From: Gammaproteobacteria bacterium | Lineage (GTDB): Bacteria > Pseudomonadota > Gammaproteobacteria > GCA-001735895 | Assembly (NCBI GenBank): GCA_030066085.1 | Contig: JASJCI010000002.1 | Location: 1-41,176, forward strand | Length of the DNA stretch: 41,176 nucleotides | Direction: 5' to 3' | The notes under the pieces: model-generated | Seen by the model: the letters and a program-made list of their open reading frames with translations, nothing else | Databases searched by the model: none | Told to the model about the DNA's origin: nothing | Shown here: piece by piece, positions 26,227 through 35,579 of the stretch | Layout: the number at the start of each line of letters is the position of its first letter | Position numbering within the stretch: position 1 is the first letter of the stretch | Made by a program: the position numbers and the translations under genes

Positions 26227-27606
26227 ATGGCGATTAGCGTATTCGATCTGTTTTCCATCGGTATCGGGCCTTCGAGCTCGCATACCGTCGGGCCCATGCG
26301 CGCGGCCAACGGCTTCGCGCAAAAGCTCCGCGACGAGGGTTTGCTGCATCACGTCGCCGAGGTGCGTGCCGACCTTTACGGCTCGCTCGGCGCCACCGGC
26401 AAGGGCCACGGCAGCGACAAGGCGGTAATGCTCGGGCTGGAAGGCGAGCTGCCCGAATCGGTCGACACCGACAGCGTCGGCGACCGCCTGCAGCAAATCC
26501 GCGCTACGCGTCAGCTGCAGCTGCTGGGCGATCACCCCGTCGCGTTCGACGAAAAAAGCCACCTCGTCATGCACCGGCGCAAGAGCCTGCCGTTCCACTC
26601 CAACGGTATGACCTACACGGCCTTCGATGCCGATGGGGCCACGCTGTGCGAAGCCACCTATTACTCGGTTGGTGGTGGTTTCATCGTCGACGAGAGCGCC
26701 GCCGGCGCCGACCGGATCGTCGCGGACGATACGCCTCTGCCCTACCCGTTTCGCACCGCGGTCGATCTGCTGATCCACTGCGCCAATCACGACATGGCGA
26801 TCAGCGACGTGATGCTCGCCAACGAAAAGTGCTGGCGCAGCGAGGAAGAAATTCGCAGCGGCCTGCTCGAGATCTGGAAGGTCATGCGGACCTGCGTCAG
26901 GAACGGCTGCCGCAACGAGGGTATCCTGCCCGGCGGCATGAAAGTCAAACGCCGTGCCGCCGATCTCTACCGCAAGCTCAACAGCACGCCTGGCCTGACC
27001 TACAAGGACCCGCTGACCTCGCTCGACTGGGTCAACCTGTGGGCGCTCGCGGTCAACGAGGAAAATGCCGCTGGCGGGCGCGTGGTCACGGCACCGACCA
27101 ACGGCGCGGCCGGTATCATCCCCGCGGTGATGCACTACTACCAGCACTTCTTCCCCGCGGCCGACGACGACGGCATCGTGCGTTTCCTGCTGACCGCCGG
27201 CGCAATCGGTATCCTGTACAAGGAAAACGCGTCGATTTCCGGTGCCGAGGTCGGCTGCCAGGGTGAAGTCGGCAGCGCCTGTTCGATGGCCGCCGGTGCA
27301 CTTGCCGAGGTCATCGGCGGCACCCCGGAGCAGGTCGAAAACGCGGCCGAGATCGGTATGGAGCACAATCTCGGCCTGACCTGCGACCCGGTCGGCGGAC
27401 TGGTGCAGGTACCCTGTATCGAACGCAACGCAATGGCGTCGGTCAAGGCGATCAACGCCGCGCGTATCTCGCTGCGCGGCGACGGTCAGCACTTCGTATC
27501 GCTGGACAAGGTCATCAAGACCATGCGCGAGACCGGCGCCGACATGAAAACCAAGTACAAGGAAACCGCCCGCGGCGGGCTGGCGGTCAACATCATCGAA
27601 TGCTGA
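26227..27606 (+). CDS. sdaA: L-serine ammonia-lyase, iron-sulfur type
   Basis: A 459-residue single-chain L-serine dehydratase: serine to pyruvate plus ammonia, using a [4Fe-4S] cluster. N-terminal [24 protein letters not shown] and the cluster-binding cysteines in [16 protein letters not shown] and [16 protein letters not shown] are visible. It starts 152 bp after gcvP, so it may have its own promoter (no clear one seen) or be read through. Placed after gcvT-gcvP it would turn serine made from glycine into pyruvate. The next gene overlaps its end by 7 bp. Confidence 0.97.
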   Translation: MAISVFDLFSIGIGPSSSHTVGPMRAANGFAQKLRDEGLLHHVAEVRADLYGSLGATGKGHGSDKAVMLGLEGELPESVDTDSVGDRLQQIRATRQLQLLGDHPVAFDEKSHLVMHRRKSLPFHSNGMTYTAFDADGATLCEATYYSVGGGFIVDESAAGADRIVADDTPLPYPFRTAVDLLIHCANHDMAISDVMLANEKCWRSEEEIRSGLLEIWKVMRTCVRNGCRNEGILPGGMKVKRRAADLYRKLNSTPGLTYKDPLTSLDWVNLWALAVNEENAAGGRVVTAPTNGAAGIIPAVMHYYQHFFPAADDDGIVRFLLTAGAIGILYKENASISGAEVGCQGEVGSACSMAAGALAEVIGGTPEQVENAAEIGMEHNLGLTCDPVGGLVQVPCIERNAMASVKAINAARISLRGDGQHFVSLDKVIKTMRETGADMKTKYKETARGGLAVNIIEC

Positions 27607-28685
27607 ACGACCTGCTTACCCGGCTGCAACCGCAGCTTTCGCTGTTCGGTGAAAACCCGTGGCTGCAGGCCGCGATGGTCCTGCTGCTGGCGCTGGTGCT
27701 GGCCTGGGTTTTTGATCGTTTCATCAGCGCGATCCTGCGCGCAATGGCCCGCCGCACAAGCTTCAAGTTCGACGACCACCTGATCGATCACCTGCACGGA
27801 CCTGTTTACTTCAGCGTGATCCTGCTCGGGCTGGCGCTCGCGGTATTGCTGCTGGCGGTGCCCGAGCCGTTCAACTTTATCTTCAACTCGATTCTAAAGA
27901 CGCTGGCCTACTTCGTCTGGACCCTTTTCCTGCTGCGCGTCATCCGTTCGCTGCTGCGTTTCGTCGCGCAGGACGAACGCCATGTCCCGGTACTGCATCC
28001 GCAAACCCTGCCGCTGTTCGAAAACCTGGCAATGATCGTCATCGTGGTGCTCGCCGTGTACGTGATCTTCAGCGCCTGGAACGTCGACATGACGGCCTGG
28101 CTGGCGTCGGCCGGGATCGTCGGTATCGCGGTCGGCTTCGCCGCCAAGGACACGCTCGCGAACTTGTTTTCCGGGGTCTTCATCCTCGCCGACGCGCCCT
28201 ACAAGATCGGCGACTACGTGGTGCTCGATACCGGCGAACGCGGCGAAATCACGCATATCGGCATTCGCAGCACGCGCCTGAAAACGCGCGACGACGTCGA
28301 GGTCACGGTGCCGAACGCGCTCATGGGCAACACCAAGATCATCAACGAGTCCGGCGGCCCGCACCAGAAATTTCGCATCCGGGTCAAGGTCGGCGTGGCT
28401 TACGGCAGCGACATCGACCAGGTCGAGGCGATCATGATGGAAATTGCCACGGCCAATCCAGGAGTTTGCGAGGACCCCGAGCCGCGCGTGCGTTTTCGTG
28501 CCTTCGGGGGTTCGAGCCTCGATTTCGAATTGCTGGCCTGGGTCGAGGAACCCGCGCTGCGCGGCCTGGTCACGCACGAACTGCTGGGCGCGGTGTACAA
28601 GCGTTTCAACGCCGACGGTATCGAGATCCCGTACTCGAAACACGACCTCTACATCAAGCAGGCGCCAGGCGCGAACGACGCCTGA
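27600..28685 (+). CDS. Mechanosensitive channel of the MscS family
   Basis: A 361-residue MscS-type channel. Several hydrophobic helices occupy about residues 20-170, and the pore-lining helix is [26 protein letters not shown], the family signature. The beta domain contains [17 protein letters not shown] and the C-terminal part [24 protein letters not shown]. It opens when membrane tension rises after osmotic down-shock. The ATG at 27600 lies inside the last codons of sdaA, so the two are coupled, an odd pairing functionally. It ends 18 bp short of the convergent aminotransferase. Confidence 0.93.
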   Translation: MLNDLLTRLQPQLSLFGENPWLQAAMVLLLALVLAWVFDRFISAILRAMARRTSFKFDDHLIDHLHGPVYFSVILLGLALAVLLLAVPEPFNFIFNSILKTLAYFVWTLFLLRVIRSLLRFVAQDERHVPVLHPQTLPLFENLAMIVIVVLAVYVIFSAWNVDMTAWLASAGIVGIAVGFAAKDTLANLFSGVFILADAPYKIGDYVVLDTGERGEITHIGIRSTRLKTRDDVEVTVPNALMGNTKIINESGGPHQKFRIRVKVGVAYGSDIDQVEAIMMEIATANPGVCEDPEPRVRFRAFGGSSLDFELLAWVEEPALRGLVTHELLGAVYKRFNADGIEIPYSKHDLYIKQAPGANDA

Positions 28686-28703
28686 CCTGTCGCTGGTGAG
28701 TGC

Positions 28704-30056
28704 TTACTCGCCGAATACCTCGACAATCGCCGCGCGCACGCCGGCAATATAATCGTCGAGCACCGGGACGTCAGTGGTCAGCGGCGGCGCGATGCACATG
28801 ACTTCGTTGCGCATGCGGGTGAAGATACCCTGGTCGATCAACGCCCTGGTCATCTTCGGACCGACGCCCCACTCCGGCGGGTACCAGCTTTTATTTGCCT
28901 TGTCCTCGACCAGTTCGACGCCGCACATCATGCCCTTGCCGCGCACGTTGCCGACGTGCGGGTGGCCGTCGAGCTCGGCATGCAGGCGGTCGAGCAGGTA
29001 GGCGCCTTTTTCTGCCGCCTGCCCCGCCAGGTTTTCGTCTGCGATGAAGTCCAGCGTCGCCAGGCCGGCGGCGCAGGTGGTCGGATGGCCGCTGTAGGTA
29101 TAGGCGTGCATCCACGGCTTGTCTCCGCCGCGAATAGTTTCGGCGATCTCGTCGCTGACGCCGATGCCGCCGAGCGGCAGGTAGCCGGAGGTAATCGACT
29201 TGGCGAACTGCACCAGGTCCGGCTCGACGCCGTAATGGTCGAGGGCAAACAGCTTGCCGGTGCGGCCGAAACCGGTGATGACTTCGTCGGCAACCAGCAG
29301 CACTTCGTACTTGTCGCAAATCTCGCGGATACGCGGGAAATAGTCGTCGGGCGGCACGATGACGCCACCGGCACCCTGCACTGGCTCGGCGATGAACATC
29401 GCGACGGTGTCCGCTCCCTGCGCCAGGATCTCCTTTTCCAGTTCGTTGGCGGCGGCGACGCCCAGTGAACTGCCGTCCTCCGGTTCGGGATAGTGATACG
29501 GATCCGGCGCGGGAATGTGACTGAATCCCGGGATCCGCGGTTCGAACGCGGCCCAGTAAGGCGCGATACCGGTCGCGCACATGGCCGCGAAAGTTACGCC
29601 GTGGTAGCCCCAGATACGGCTGATGACCTTGGTCTTGTCCGGCTTGCCCTTCGCTTTCCAGTAGTAGCGCGCGAGCTTGAAATTACTGTCGGTGGATTCG
29701 CCGCCCCCCGAGGTGAAATAAAAGTTATTGATGCTCGGATAGCAGATCTCGGACAGGCGCTCGGCCAGTTCGATAGCCGGTCGATTGGAGCTGCCGTTGT
29801 AGCTGGAGCAGTATGCCAGTTCCTGCATCTGGCGGTTGACCGCTTCGATGATCGACTGCCGACCGTGACCGCAGCTGACGTTCCACAGGCAGGACAGGCC
29901 GTCGATGAAGCGGTTGCCATCGGCGTCGTAGAGATAGGAATCCTCCGCACGCACCCAGACCTTGCCATGTTCGTGCGCGGCGTTTTGATGCAGGGGGTGG
30001 ATCATGTGCGCCTGGTCTTTCTCGATCAGTGCGCTGTTACTGAGGGGAGCATTCAT
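28704..30056 (-). CDS. Class III omega-aminotransferase (polyamine, beta-alanine or taurine type)
   Basis: A 450-residue PLP-dependent class III aminotransferase. Visible: N-terminal HPLHQNA and DGNRFIDGLSCLWNVSCGHG, YFTSGGGESTDSN, IAEPVQGAGGVIVPPDDYF, VADEVITGFGRTG and the lysine that binds PLP in VQFAKSITSGYLPLGG. The N-terminal segment (MIHPLHQNAAHEHGKVWVRAED) resembles putrescine-pyruvate and taurine-pyruvate aminotransferases; exact substrate unclear. I choose the ATG at 30056 because 45 residues upstream are unlike the family. It has no cotranscribed partner in sight and is convergent with the mscS-type gene. Confidence 0.9.
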   Translation of the reverse strand: MNAPLSNSALIEKDQAHMIHPLHQNAAHEHGKVWVRAEDSYLYDADGNRFIDGLSCLWNVSCGHGRQSIIEAVNRQMQELAYCSSYNGSSNRPAIELAERLSEICYPSINNFYFTSGGGESTDSNFKLARYYWKAKGKPDKTKVISRIWGYHGVTFAAMCATGIAPYWAAFEPRIPGFSHIPAPDPYHYPEPEDGSSLGVAAANELEKEILAQGADTVAMFIAEPVQGAGGVIVPPDDYFPRIREICDKYEVLLVADEVITGFGRTGKLFALDHYGVEPDLVQFAKSITSGYLPLGGIGVSDEIAETIRGGDKPWMHAYTYSGHPTTCAAGLATLDFIADENLAGQAAEKGAYLLDRLHAELDGHPHVGNVRGKGMMCGVELVEDKANKSWYPPEWGVGPKMTRALIDQGIFTRMRNEVMCIAPPLTTDVPVLDDYIAGVRAAIVEVFGE

Positions 30057-30107
30057 CGATGTCGTCTCGCGTTTCCGGGAAATGCGCGCTGGTTGCGCGG
30101 AGCCGCC

Positions 30108-30113
30108 ATTATA
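30108..30113 (-). promoter_or_regulatory. Candidate -10 box for the aminotransferase
   Basis: A perfect TATAAT on the minus strand lies about 52 bp before the ATG at 30056. The -35 region (CTGTTT at 17 bp) is weak. No strong ribosome binding site is seen before the ATG. Confidence 0.4.
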
Positions 30114-30260
30114 AGGTCTTGCGCGCGCGAAAACAGGAATTCCTGCCGCAATACCGCACCACGCGACTCGCCGGGCCGGTGCCGTGCGCACGTCTCCGTT
30201 ATGCTCGCATGCCGGCGAGGCCTGTCCGATACTGCGCCTTACCGGGCCGCAGCTGCCGCG

Positions 30261-30565
30261 CTACCCGCCGTTCGCCCCGCACAGCGGAATCTGCCGGGCG
30301 CAAGACAGGGCGACCTCGGCCATCGCGTCGGCGCGCGCGACGCAGGGCGCGAGCCGGAGGTCGAGACCAGGCTGGCGACACCCTGCTCGATACCCGCTTC
30401 CGCCAGTTCGAGGAAAACGGCCTCGACCCGCTCGAACTCATCCGTGCCGAGCCGGGCGATACGCTCTGCCAGGGCGGCAATCCCGCCATTGGCGGCCGCC
30501 TTGCGACTGCCGTGGGCGATCAATAACAGTGCGCTCGTCGGGTCGTCGAAACTCCCGGGTGGCAA
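30261..30565 (-). pseudogene. Decayed cbiX (sirohydrochlorin chelatase-like), internal deletion and frameshift
   Basis: From a TTG at 30565 the minus strand encodes a family-like CbiX N-terminus: ALLLIAHGSRKAAANGG, with the active-site histidine, and VEAVFLELAEAGIEQGVASLV. Just after this the homology jumps, in a different frame, to RLAPCVARADAMAEVALS, which resembles the CbiX C-terminus (LAPYLG..EGMAELLL). About 35-40 residues that should include the second histidine and the LPYFLSAGRH region are missing. The reading frame ends at 30261-30263. It can therefore not be a working chelatase. The gap around it (30057-30723) contains no other gene I can support. Confidence 0.7.
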
Positions 30566-30723
30566 GTGGCAACCACCATACGCCGGCCTTGCTGGCCCGA
30601 ATCAGGCCTGCTGCCCATCGACCGGCTGGCAGGGCTTGAACCCGTTAGCGGATAGAATTACCCTGTGGGCGATCACGATAACAAGACAAACCACCCGAAA
30701 AAACATAACCAAAGGGCCCGGGG

Positions 30724-31497
30724 ATGATCAAATTGATAGCCAGCGCCGGACGGCCGAGGACCGTCGCGGTGATCAGTATTGCCGCCTCGGCGGCCTCGAT
30801 AGCAGTGGTCGCGATTGCCGGGGTTGTACTCGGCAGCTTCGGCATCAGCATGAACTACGATATTGCCATACCACTCGCAGGGATCGTGCCGCTGATCGTG
30901 GCACCCGCGCTGACCTGGTACCTGGTCGGCCTGATGCTCCACATCACTCGCCTCGAGGGAGAAATGCGCAGCCTCGCGAGCTACGACGCCCTTACCGGCC
31001 TCCTCAGCCGCCACGCCTTTTTCGACCGCGCCAACAACTACGTATCGCTGGCGCGCCGCGATCGCAGCGTGTTCTCGGTGCTGATCGCCGACCTCGACCA
31101 CTTCAAATCGATCAACGACCAGTTCGGCCACCCGGCCGGCGATGCCGTTCTGCGGCTGTTTGCCGACGTAGTCAACAGTGTTGCCCGCCGCAGTGACCTG
31201 GTCGGCCGCCTGGGCGGCGAGGAATTCGCGATGATCCTGCCCTCGACCGGCACCCCGGAAGCGCTGGAGTTTTCCGAACGCCTGCACGACGCAATCCACA
31301 AGGCCGTGCTCAAGCACGGCGACAAACTCATCGAGTATACCGCCAGCATCGGCGTGACCTCGTTCGATCCAGAGTCCGACGAAAGCCTCGATAACCTGCT
31401 CGCGCGCGCCGACCTGGCACTCTACGAGGCCAAGGCCAACGGCCGCAACCAGACCGCGGTGTTTACCGACCGCAACGCGCAAACCGCGGCCAGCTAG
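30724..31497 (+). CDS. Membrane-bound diguanylate cyclase (GGDEF)
   Basis: A 257-residue protein with two membrane helices (about residues 14-38 and 47-72), a short linker and a GGDEF domain (about 84-250). The active motif is GGEEF at 164-168, preceded by an inhibitory I-site RRSD at 155-158, so it should make cyclic di-GMP with product feedback inhibition. No sensor domain is recognisable beyond the membrane part. Start ATG at 30724 follows GGGG. D-aminoacylase begins 8 bp after its stop, so it probably heads a five-gene unit. Confidence 0.93.
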   Translation: MIKLIASAGRPRTVAVISIAASAASIAVVAIAGVVLGSFGISMNYDIAIPLAGIVPLIVAPALTWYLVGLMLHITRLEGEMRSLASYDALTGLLSRHAFFDRANNYVSLARRDRSVFSVLIADLDHFKSINDQFGHPAGDAVLRLFADVVNSVARRSDLVGRLGGEEFAMILPSTGTPEALEFSERLHDAIHKAVLKHGDKLIEYTASIGVTSFDPESDESLDNLLARADLALYEAKANGRNQTAVFTDRNAQTAAS

Positions 31498-31505
31498 GTT
31501 GCCCG

Positions 31506-32948
31506 GTGGCGAGCTGCGATCTGCTAATCAGCGGTGCGCGCGTCATCGACGGCAGCGGCTGCGCGGCAAGCTACCTCGACGTTGCGATCGATCGCGACCG
31601 CATCGTCGACGTCGGTGACGGCCGACAGTGGCGCGCCGATACCAGGGTTGATGCCAGGGGCCTGACGCTTGCGCCCGGCTTCATCGACAGCCACACGCAC
31701 GACGATCTCGAAGCGATCGAAAACCCGCAGCTGGCCTGCAAGCTGTCCCAGGGGGTTACCACCGTTGTTGCCGGCAACTGCGGCATCAGTATCGCACCAC
31801 TCGAAACCGGTCAACGGCTGCCGCCGCCGTTTCCCTTGCTCGGCGACCCGGCGGCTTTTCGCTTCCCGACCGTGCGCGCTTACCGCGCACAGCTCGAACG
31901 GGCTCGGCCAGCGACCAATCTCGCGCTGCTCGCCGGCCACAGCAGCCTGCGGCTCGGGGTAATGCCGGAAAAACTCGACGCGGACGCGGACGAATCGCAG
32001 CGCAGGCAAATGGCCGAACGCCTGCGCGCAGCCTTGCAGGACGGCTGTATCGGTCTCAGCACGGGCCTCGACTACCCGCCGGCCGCGGCCGCCTCCACCG
32101 CCGAGGTGGTCGATATCGCGCGGGTACTGAACGAGTACGAACACGCGGTCTTCGCCACGCACATGCGAGACGAGGGTGATGCCGTACTCGAAGCGGTCGA
32201 AGAAACCCTCGCAATCGGCCGACGCGCACAGGTGCCGGTCATCATCTCGCATCACAAGTGCGCCGGACCGAACAATTACGGGCGCTCACGCGACACGCTC
32301 GCGCGCATCGACGCCGCGCGCGCGGCCGGCCGGCCCGTCGGCTTCGACGTCTATCCCTACACCGCGAGTTCGACCTCGTTGCTGCCGCGCTTCGTGCGCG
32401 ACGCCGAGTCGGTACTGGTAGCCGAATCCCGACCTCACCCGGAACACAACGGCAAGCTGCTCGAGCGCATCATCACCGAGTGGAACTGCTCGCTGGAGGA
32501 GGCCTGCGAACGTCTCTACCCGGCGGCCGCGATTTACTTCCAGATGGCCGACGAGGATCTCGAGCGCATCCTCGCCCACCCGGCGGGTATGATCGGTTCC
32601 GACGGTATTCCGTCGATGAAAAAACCGCATCCACGCCTGTGGGGTACATTTCCGCGCGTGCTCGGCCACTACGTGCGCGAAAAACAACTGTTCGATCTGG
32701 AAACCGCGGTGCACAAGATGACCGGGCTTGCCGCGGACCGCTTCGGCCTGCGGGACCGGGGCCGTATTCGTACCGGGGCCCGTGCCGATCTCGTCCTGTT
32801 CGACGCCGGGCGTATTATCGACCGCGCGACCTTCTCCGATCCCACGCGCGTCTGCGACGGCATCCACGGCGTCTGGGTCAACGGCCAGCAGGCCTGGAAC
32901 GACAACGGCGCGACGGGGTCACGCAGCGGGCGCTTTGTGACACATTGA
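31506..32948 (+). CDS. N-acyl-D-amino-acid deacylase family amidohydrolase
   Basis: A 480-residue metal-dependent amidohydrolase of the D-aminoacylase group. It hydrolyses N-acyl-D-amino acids to D-amino acids. Metal and catalytic motifs: FIDSHTHDDLEA near residue 65, GNCGIS with the bridging cysteine, THMRDEGD, ISHHKC and MIGSDGIPSMKKPHPR with the catalytic aspartate. C-terminal ARADLVLFDAGRI belongs to the beta-sandwich. Start is a GTG. The next gene starts in its stop codon (TTGA overlap), and the set also has a PLP decarboxylase and an amino acid exporter. Confidence 0.93.
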   Translation: MASCDLLISGARVIDGSGCAASYLDVAIDRDRIVDVGDGRQWRADTRVDARGLTLAPGFIDSHTHDDLEAIENPQLACKLSQGVTTVVAGNCGISIAPLETGQRLPPPFPLLGDPAAFRFPTVRAYRAQLERARPATNLALLAGHSSLRLGVMPEKLDADADESQRRQMAERLRAALQDGCIGLSTGLDYPPAAAASTAEVVDIARVLNEYEHAVFATHMRDEGDAVLEAVEETLAIGRRAQVPVIISHHKCAGPNNYGRSRDTLARIDAARAAGRPVGFDVYPYTASSTSLLPRFVRDAESVLVAESRPHPEHNGKLLERIITEWNCSLEEACERLYPAAAIYFQMADEDLERILAHPAGMIGSDGIPSMKKPHPRLWGTFPRVLGHYVREKQLFDLETAVHKMTGLAADRFGLRDRGRIRTGARADLVLFDAGRIIDRATFSDPTRVCDGIHGVWVNGQQAWNDNGATGSRSGRFVTH

Positions 32949-33550
32949 AAGCTCGCGAATCCCTTGCCAGCCTGCTGCGCGGTGTACGCGCATGCGAGCT
33001 GTGCGCGGCGTCGTTGCCGCTGGGACCGCGCCCGTTGCTGCAGTGCGGCTCACGGGCAAGCGTGCTCGTCGCGGGGCAGGCTCCGGGACAGCGGGCGCAC
33101 GCATCCGGGATTCCGTTCGACGATGCCAGCGGTGATCGCCTGCGCGCATGGATGGGTATCGAGCGCGCAACTTTCTACGATCCGGAGCGCATCGCCATTT
33201 TACCGATGGGATTTTGTTTTCCAGGCAGCTCGTCCACGGGCGACCAGCCACCGCGCCCCGAGTGCGCGCCCGCGTGGCGCGAGCGCCTGCTGGCGCAGAT
33301 GCCGCGCATCGAACTCACCCTGGTGCTCGGCGCCCACGCCCACCGTTATCACTTCCCCAACGATCGTGACCCGGTCACCCGGCGGGTCGCTGACTGGCGC
33401 CGCTACGCGCCGGCAATGATACCCTTGCCACATCCGAGCCCGCGCAATAACCGCTGGCTGAAACAAAATCCATGGTTTGCCGCCGACTTGCTGCCGGCGC
33501 TGCAAACGCGCATCAACCAGATCCTGGGAGATCATCGCCATGACGGATGA
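32945..33550 (+). CDS. Uracil-DNA glycosylase family protein
   Basis: A 201-residue protein of the uracil-DNA glycosylase superfamily (PF03167). Motif 1 region is VAGQAPGQRAHASGIPFDDASG and the C-terminal motif IPLPHPSPRNN carries the catalytic-loop histidine. An N-terminal CxxC (ACELC) plus a further cysteine near residue 35 could hold a metal or cluster as in family 4, but the usual four cysteines are not clear. The start is TTG at 32945, overlapping the D-aminoacylase TGA (TTGA). No ATG is available before the conserved region. A DNA repair enzyme between amino acid enzymes is unexpected; it may be a non-repair homologue. Confidence 0.87.
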   Translation: MKARESLASLLRGVRACELCAASLPLGPRPLLQCGSRASVLVAGQAPGQRAHASGIPFDDASGDRLRAWMGIERATFYDPERIAILPMGFCFPGSSSTGDQPPRPECAPAWRERLLAQMPRIELTLVLGAHAHRYHFPNDRDPVTRRVADWRRYAPAMIPLPHPSPRNNRWLKQNPWFAADLLPALQTRINQILGDHRHDG

Positions 33551-34940
33551 CATCCGCCGCCGAATGTTTGCCGAACTGGACAACAAGCAAGCGCTCGAGG
33601 CCGCGCACGAAGCGGCCTGTCGCTATATCGATGGCATCGCCGACCGACCCGTGTTTCCATCGCCGGCAGCGCTGCAGGCGCTCGACCGTTTCGATCACCC
33701 CCTGCCCGACGAACCCGGCGATGCCATGGCCGTGGTTCGCGAACTCGACGAGACCGGCGCGCCGGCAACCGTGGCGCAAATCGGCGGGCGCTACTTCGGC
33801 TTCGTCAACGGTGGCGTGGTCCCGGCCAGCCTCGCCGCGCGGTGGTTGACCGATGCGTGGGATCAGAATACGCCGCTATACCTGACTTCGCCGATTGCTG
33901 CCAGGCTCGAATCCGTCTGCGAAGGCTGGCTGCGCGACCTGTTCGGCCTGCCGCCCGAAACCGTCGCCGGTTTCGTCAGCGGCACCTCGCTGTCCAACGT
34001 TTGTGCACTGGCAGCGGCGCGCCAGCGTATTTTAACCCGTCTCGGCTGGGACGTTGCGCGGCGCGGGCTCGACGGTGCGCCGCGCCTGCGCATCATCGCA
34101 AGCCGCGCGGCGCACGCAACCGTGAGCAGGGCCATCGCGCTGCTCGGGTTCGGCCTCGACCGGGTCGAGTGGGTGGCGGCCGACGACCAGGGCCGGATCG
34201 ACCCGGCCGGGCTGCCCGCGCTCGATTCGACCTGTATCCTGGTACTGCAGGCCGGCAACGTGAACAGCGGTGCATTCGACGATTTTGCGACCCTCTGCCC
34301 GCGCGCACGGGAACAGGGTGCCTGGACGCACATCGACGGCGCCTTCGGCCTGTGGGCCGCGGCCAGCGCCGGGCTGCGCCACTTGACGGCCGGCATCGAG
34401 CACGCCGACTCCTGGTCGTTCGACGGCCACAAGACACTGAATACGCCCTATGACAACGGCGTACTGCTGTGCCGTGACCGCGACGCGCTGGTCGACGCGC
34501 TGCAGGCCACCGGTGCCTACATCGAGTACGGCGACCAGCGTGACGGCATGCAGCACACGCCGGAAATGTCACGTCGCGGGCGTGTATTCGAACTCTGGGC
34601 TGCGCTCAAATACCTCGGGCGCAGCGGTATCGACGAGCTCGTGCTGGGACTGCACCAGCGCGCGGCCCAGTTCGCCGCGGAACTCGCGGCCGAGGATTTC
34701 GAAATCATCAACGACGTCGTGTTCAACCAGGTGCTGGTCGCCTGCGGTGACGATACGGCAACCGACGCCACGCTCGCGGCCGTGCAACGCTCGGGCGAGT
34801 GCTGGGTCGGCGGCACCAACTGGCGCCAGCGGCGCGCAATCCGCATCAGCGTCTGCTCCTGGGCCACGACCGAGGCCGACGTTACCCGCTCGGTGCGGGC
34901 CCTGGTCGCGGCGCGAAATTCACTGCCCGGCACAACGTGA
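33540..34940 (+). CDS. PLP-dependent group II amino acid decarboxylase
   Basis: A 466-residue fold-type I PLP decarboxylase (aromatic amino acid / glutamate decarboxylase-like). PLP lysine is in SFDGHKTLNTPYDNG; other landmarks are GFVSGTSLSNVCALAAAR, THIDGAFGLWAAA, and the C-terminal RRAIRISVCSWATTEADV. Substrate unclear; relatives act on aromatic or aspartate-like amino acids. The ATG at 33540 overlaps the preceding gene by 11 bp, and the LysE gene overlaps its stop (GTGA). Together with D-aminoacylase it hints at amino acid or acyl-amino-acid turnover. Confidence 0.9.
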   Translation: MTDDIRRRMFAELDNKQALEAAHEAACRYIDGIADRPVFPSPAALQALDRFDHPLPDEPGDAMAVVRELDETGAPATVAQIGGRYFGFVNGGVVPASLAARWLTDAWDQNTPLYLTSPIAARLESVCEGWLRDLFGLPPETVAGFVSGTSLSNVCALAAARQRILTRLGWDVARRGLDGAPRLRIIASRAAHATVSRAIALLGFGLDRVEWVAADDQGRIDPAGLPALDSTCILVLQAGNVNSGAFDDFATLCPRAREQGAWTHIDGAFGLWAAASAGLRHLTAGIEHADSWSFDGHKTLNTPYDNGVLLCRDRDALVDALQATGAYIEYGDQRDGMQHTPEMSRRGRVFELWAALKYLGRSGIDELVLGLHQRAAQFAAELAAEDFEIINDVVFNQVLVACGDDTATDATLAAVQRSGECWVGGTNWRQRRAIRISVCSWATTEADVTRSVRALVAARNSLPGTT

Positions 34941-35560
34941 GCATCGACCAGTTCGTGCTGCTGATCGCGGCCTGTCTCGCGGTCAACCTGTCACCCGGAC
35001 CCTCGGTTGCGCTGGTCGGATCGATCAGCGCCGCGCGCGGCTTTCGCGCCGGCCTGTGCGCGGTATTCGGCATGACCGCGGGCGCTTTCCTGCACGTGCT
35101 GCTCGCTGCCAGCGGACTGGCCGCGCTGCTGGCAGCGTCGCCGCTCGCGTTCACCACGATCCAGTACCTGGGAGCCGCCTACCTGGTCTACCTCGGTATC
35201 GACCTGTTGCGTCATCGTACCGCGGTAACGGAACCGGATGCGTCGAGTACCGATGGCGGGAGCTGGCGTTTTTTTCGTCGAGGTCTGCTGGTGGATGCGC
35301 TCAATCCGAAGATAGCGCTGTTTTTTCTCGCCTTCATTCCGCAGTTTCTGCACAGCATCGATCAGCCCGGATTCCTGCTGTCGGTAATGCTGGGTTCGGT
35401 TTTCCTGGTCACCGGTGCGCTGGTGAACGGTTCGCTGGCGTGGCTGGTCGCGGTCGGCAGCAGGCGCAGCCGTGGCGCGATGGCCGCATGGCTACAGCGC
35501 TGGATACCGGGCAGTGTACTGATATTTCTCGGCCTGAGCCTGCTGTGGCGCGAGGGCTGA
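34937..35560 (+). CDS. LysE/RhtB-family amino acid exporter
   Basis: A 207-residue inner-membrane exporter with about six helices, normal length for the family. Signature: NLSPGPSVALVGSISAARGFRAGLCAVFG in the first two helices and DALNPKIALFFLAFIPQF in the middle. It would expel amino acids or amines, here perhaps products of the decarboxylase or deacylase. Start is a GTG overlapping the decarboxylase TGA by GTGA. It is the last gene of the unit and ends 19 bp from a convergent gene. Confidence 0.93.
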   Translation: MSIDQFVLLIAACLAVNLSPGPSVALVGSISAARGFRAGLCAVFGMTAGAFLHVLLAASGLAALLAASPLAFTTIQYLGAAYLVYLGIDLLRHRTAVTEPDASSTDGGSWRFFRRGLLVDALNPKIALFFLAFIPQFLHSIDQPGFLLSVMLGSVFLVTGALVNGSLAWLVAVGSRRSRGAMAAWLQRWIPGSVLIFLGLSLLWREG

Positions 35561-35579
35561 TAAGGCTGACCGACGTACC

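Noticed and set aside
30057-30723. Plus-strand genes of 150 codons in the gap after the aminotransferase
   Set aside because: Translations are Arg/Pro/Ala-rich without domains; the minus strand holds the cbiX remnant instead.
32258-32944. N-terminal extension of the UDG-family gene
   Set aside because: This 229-codon extension lies inside the D-aminoacylase gene and has no family similarity; the TTG at 32945 fits the junction.
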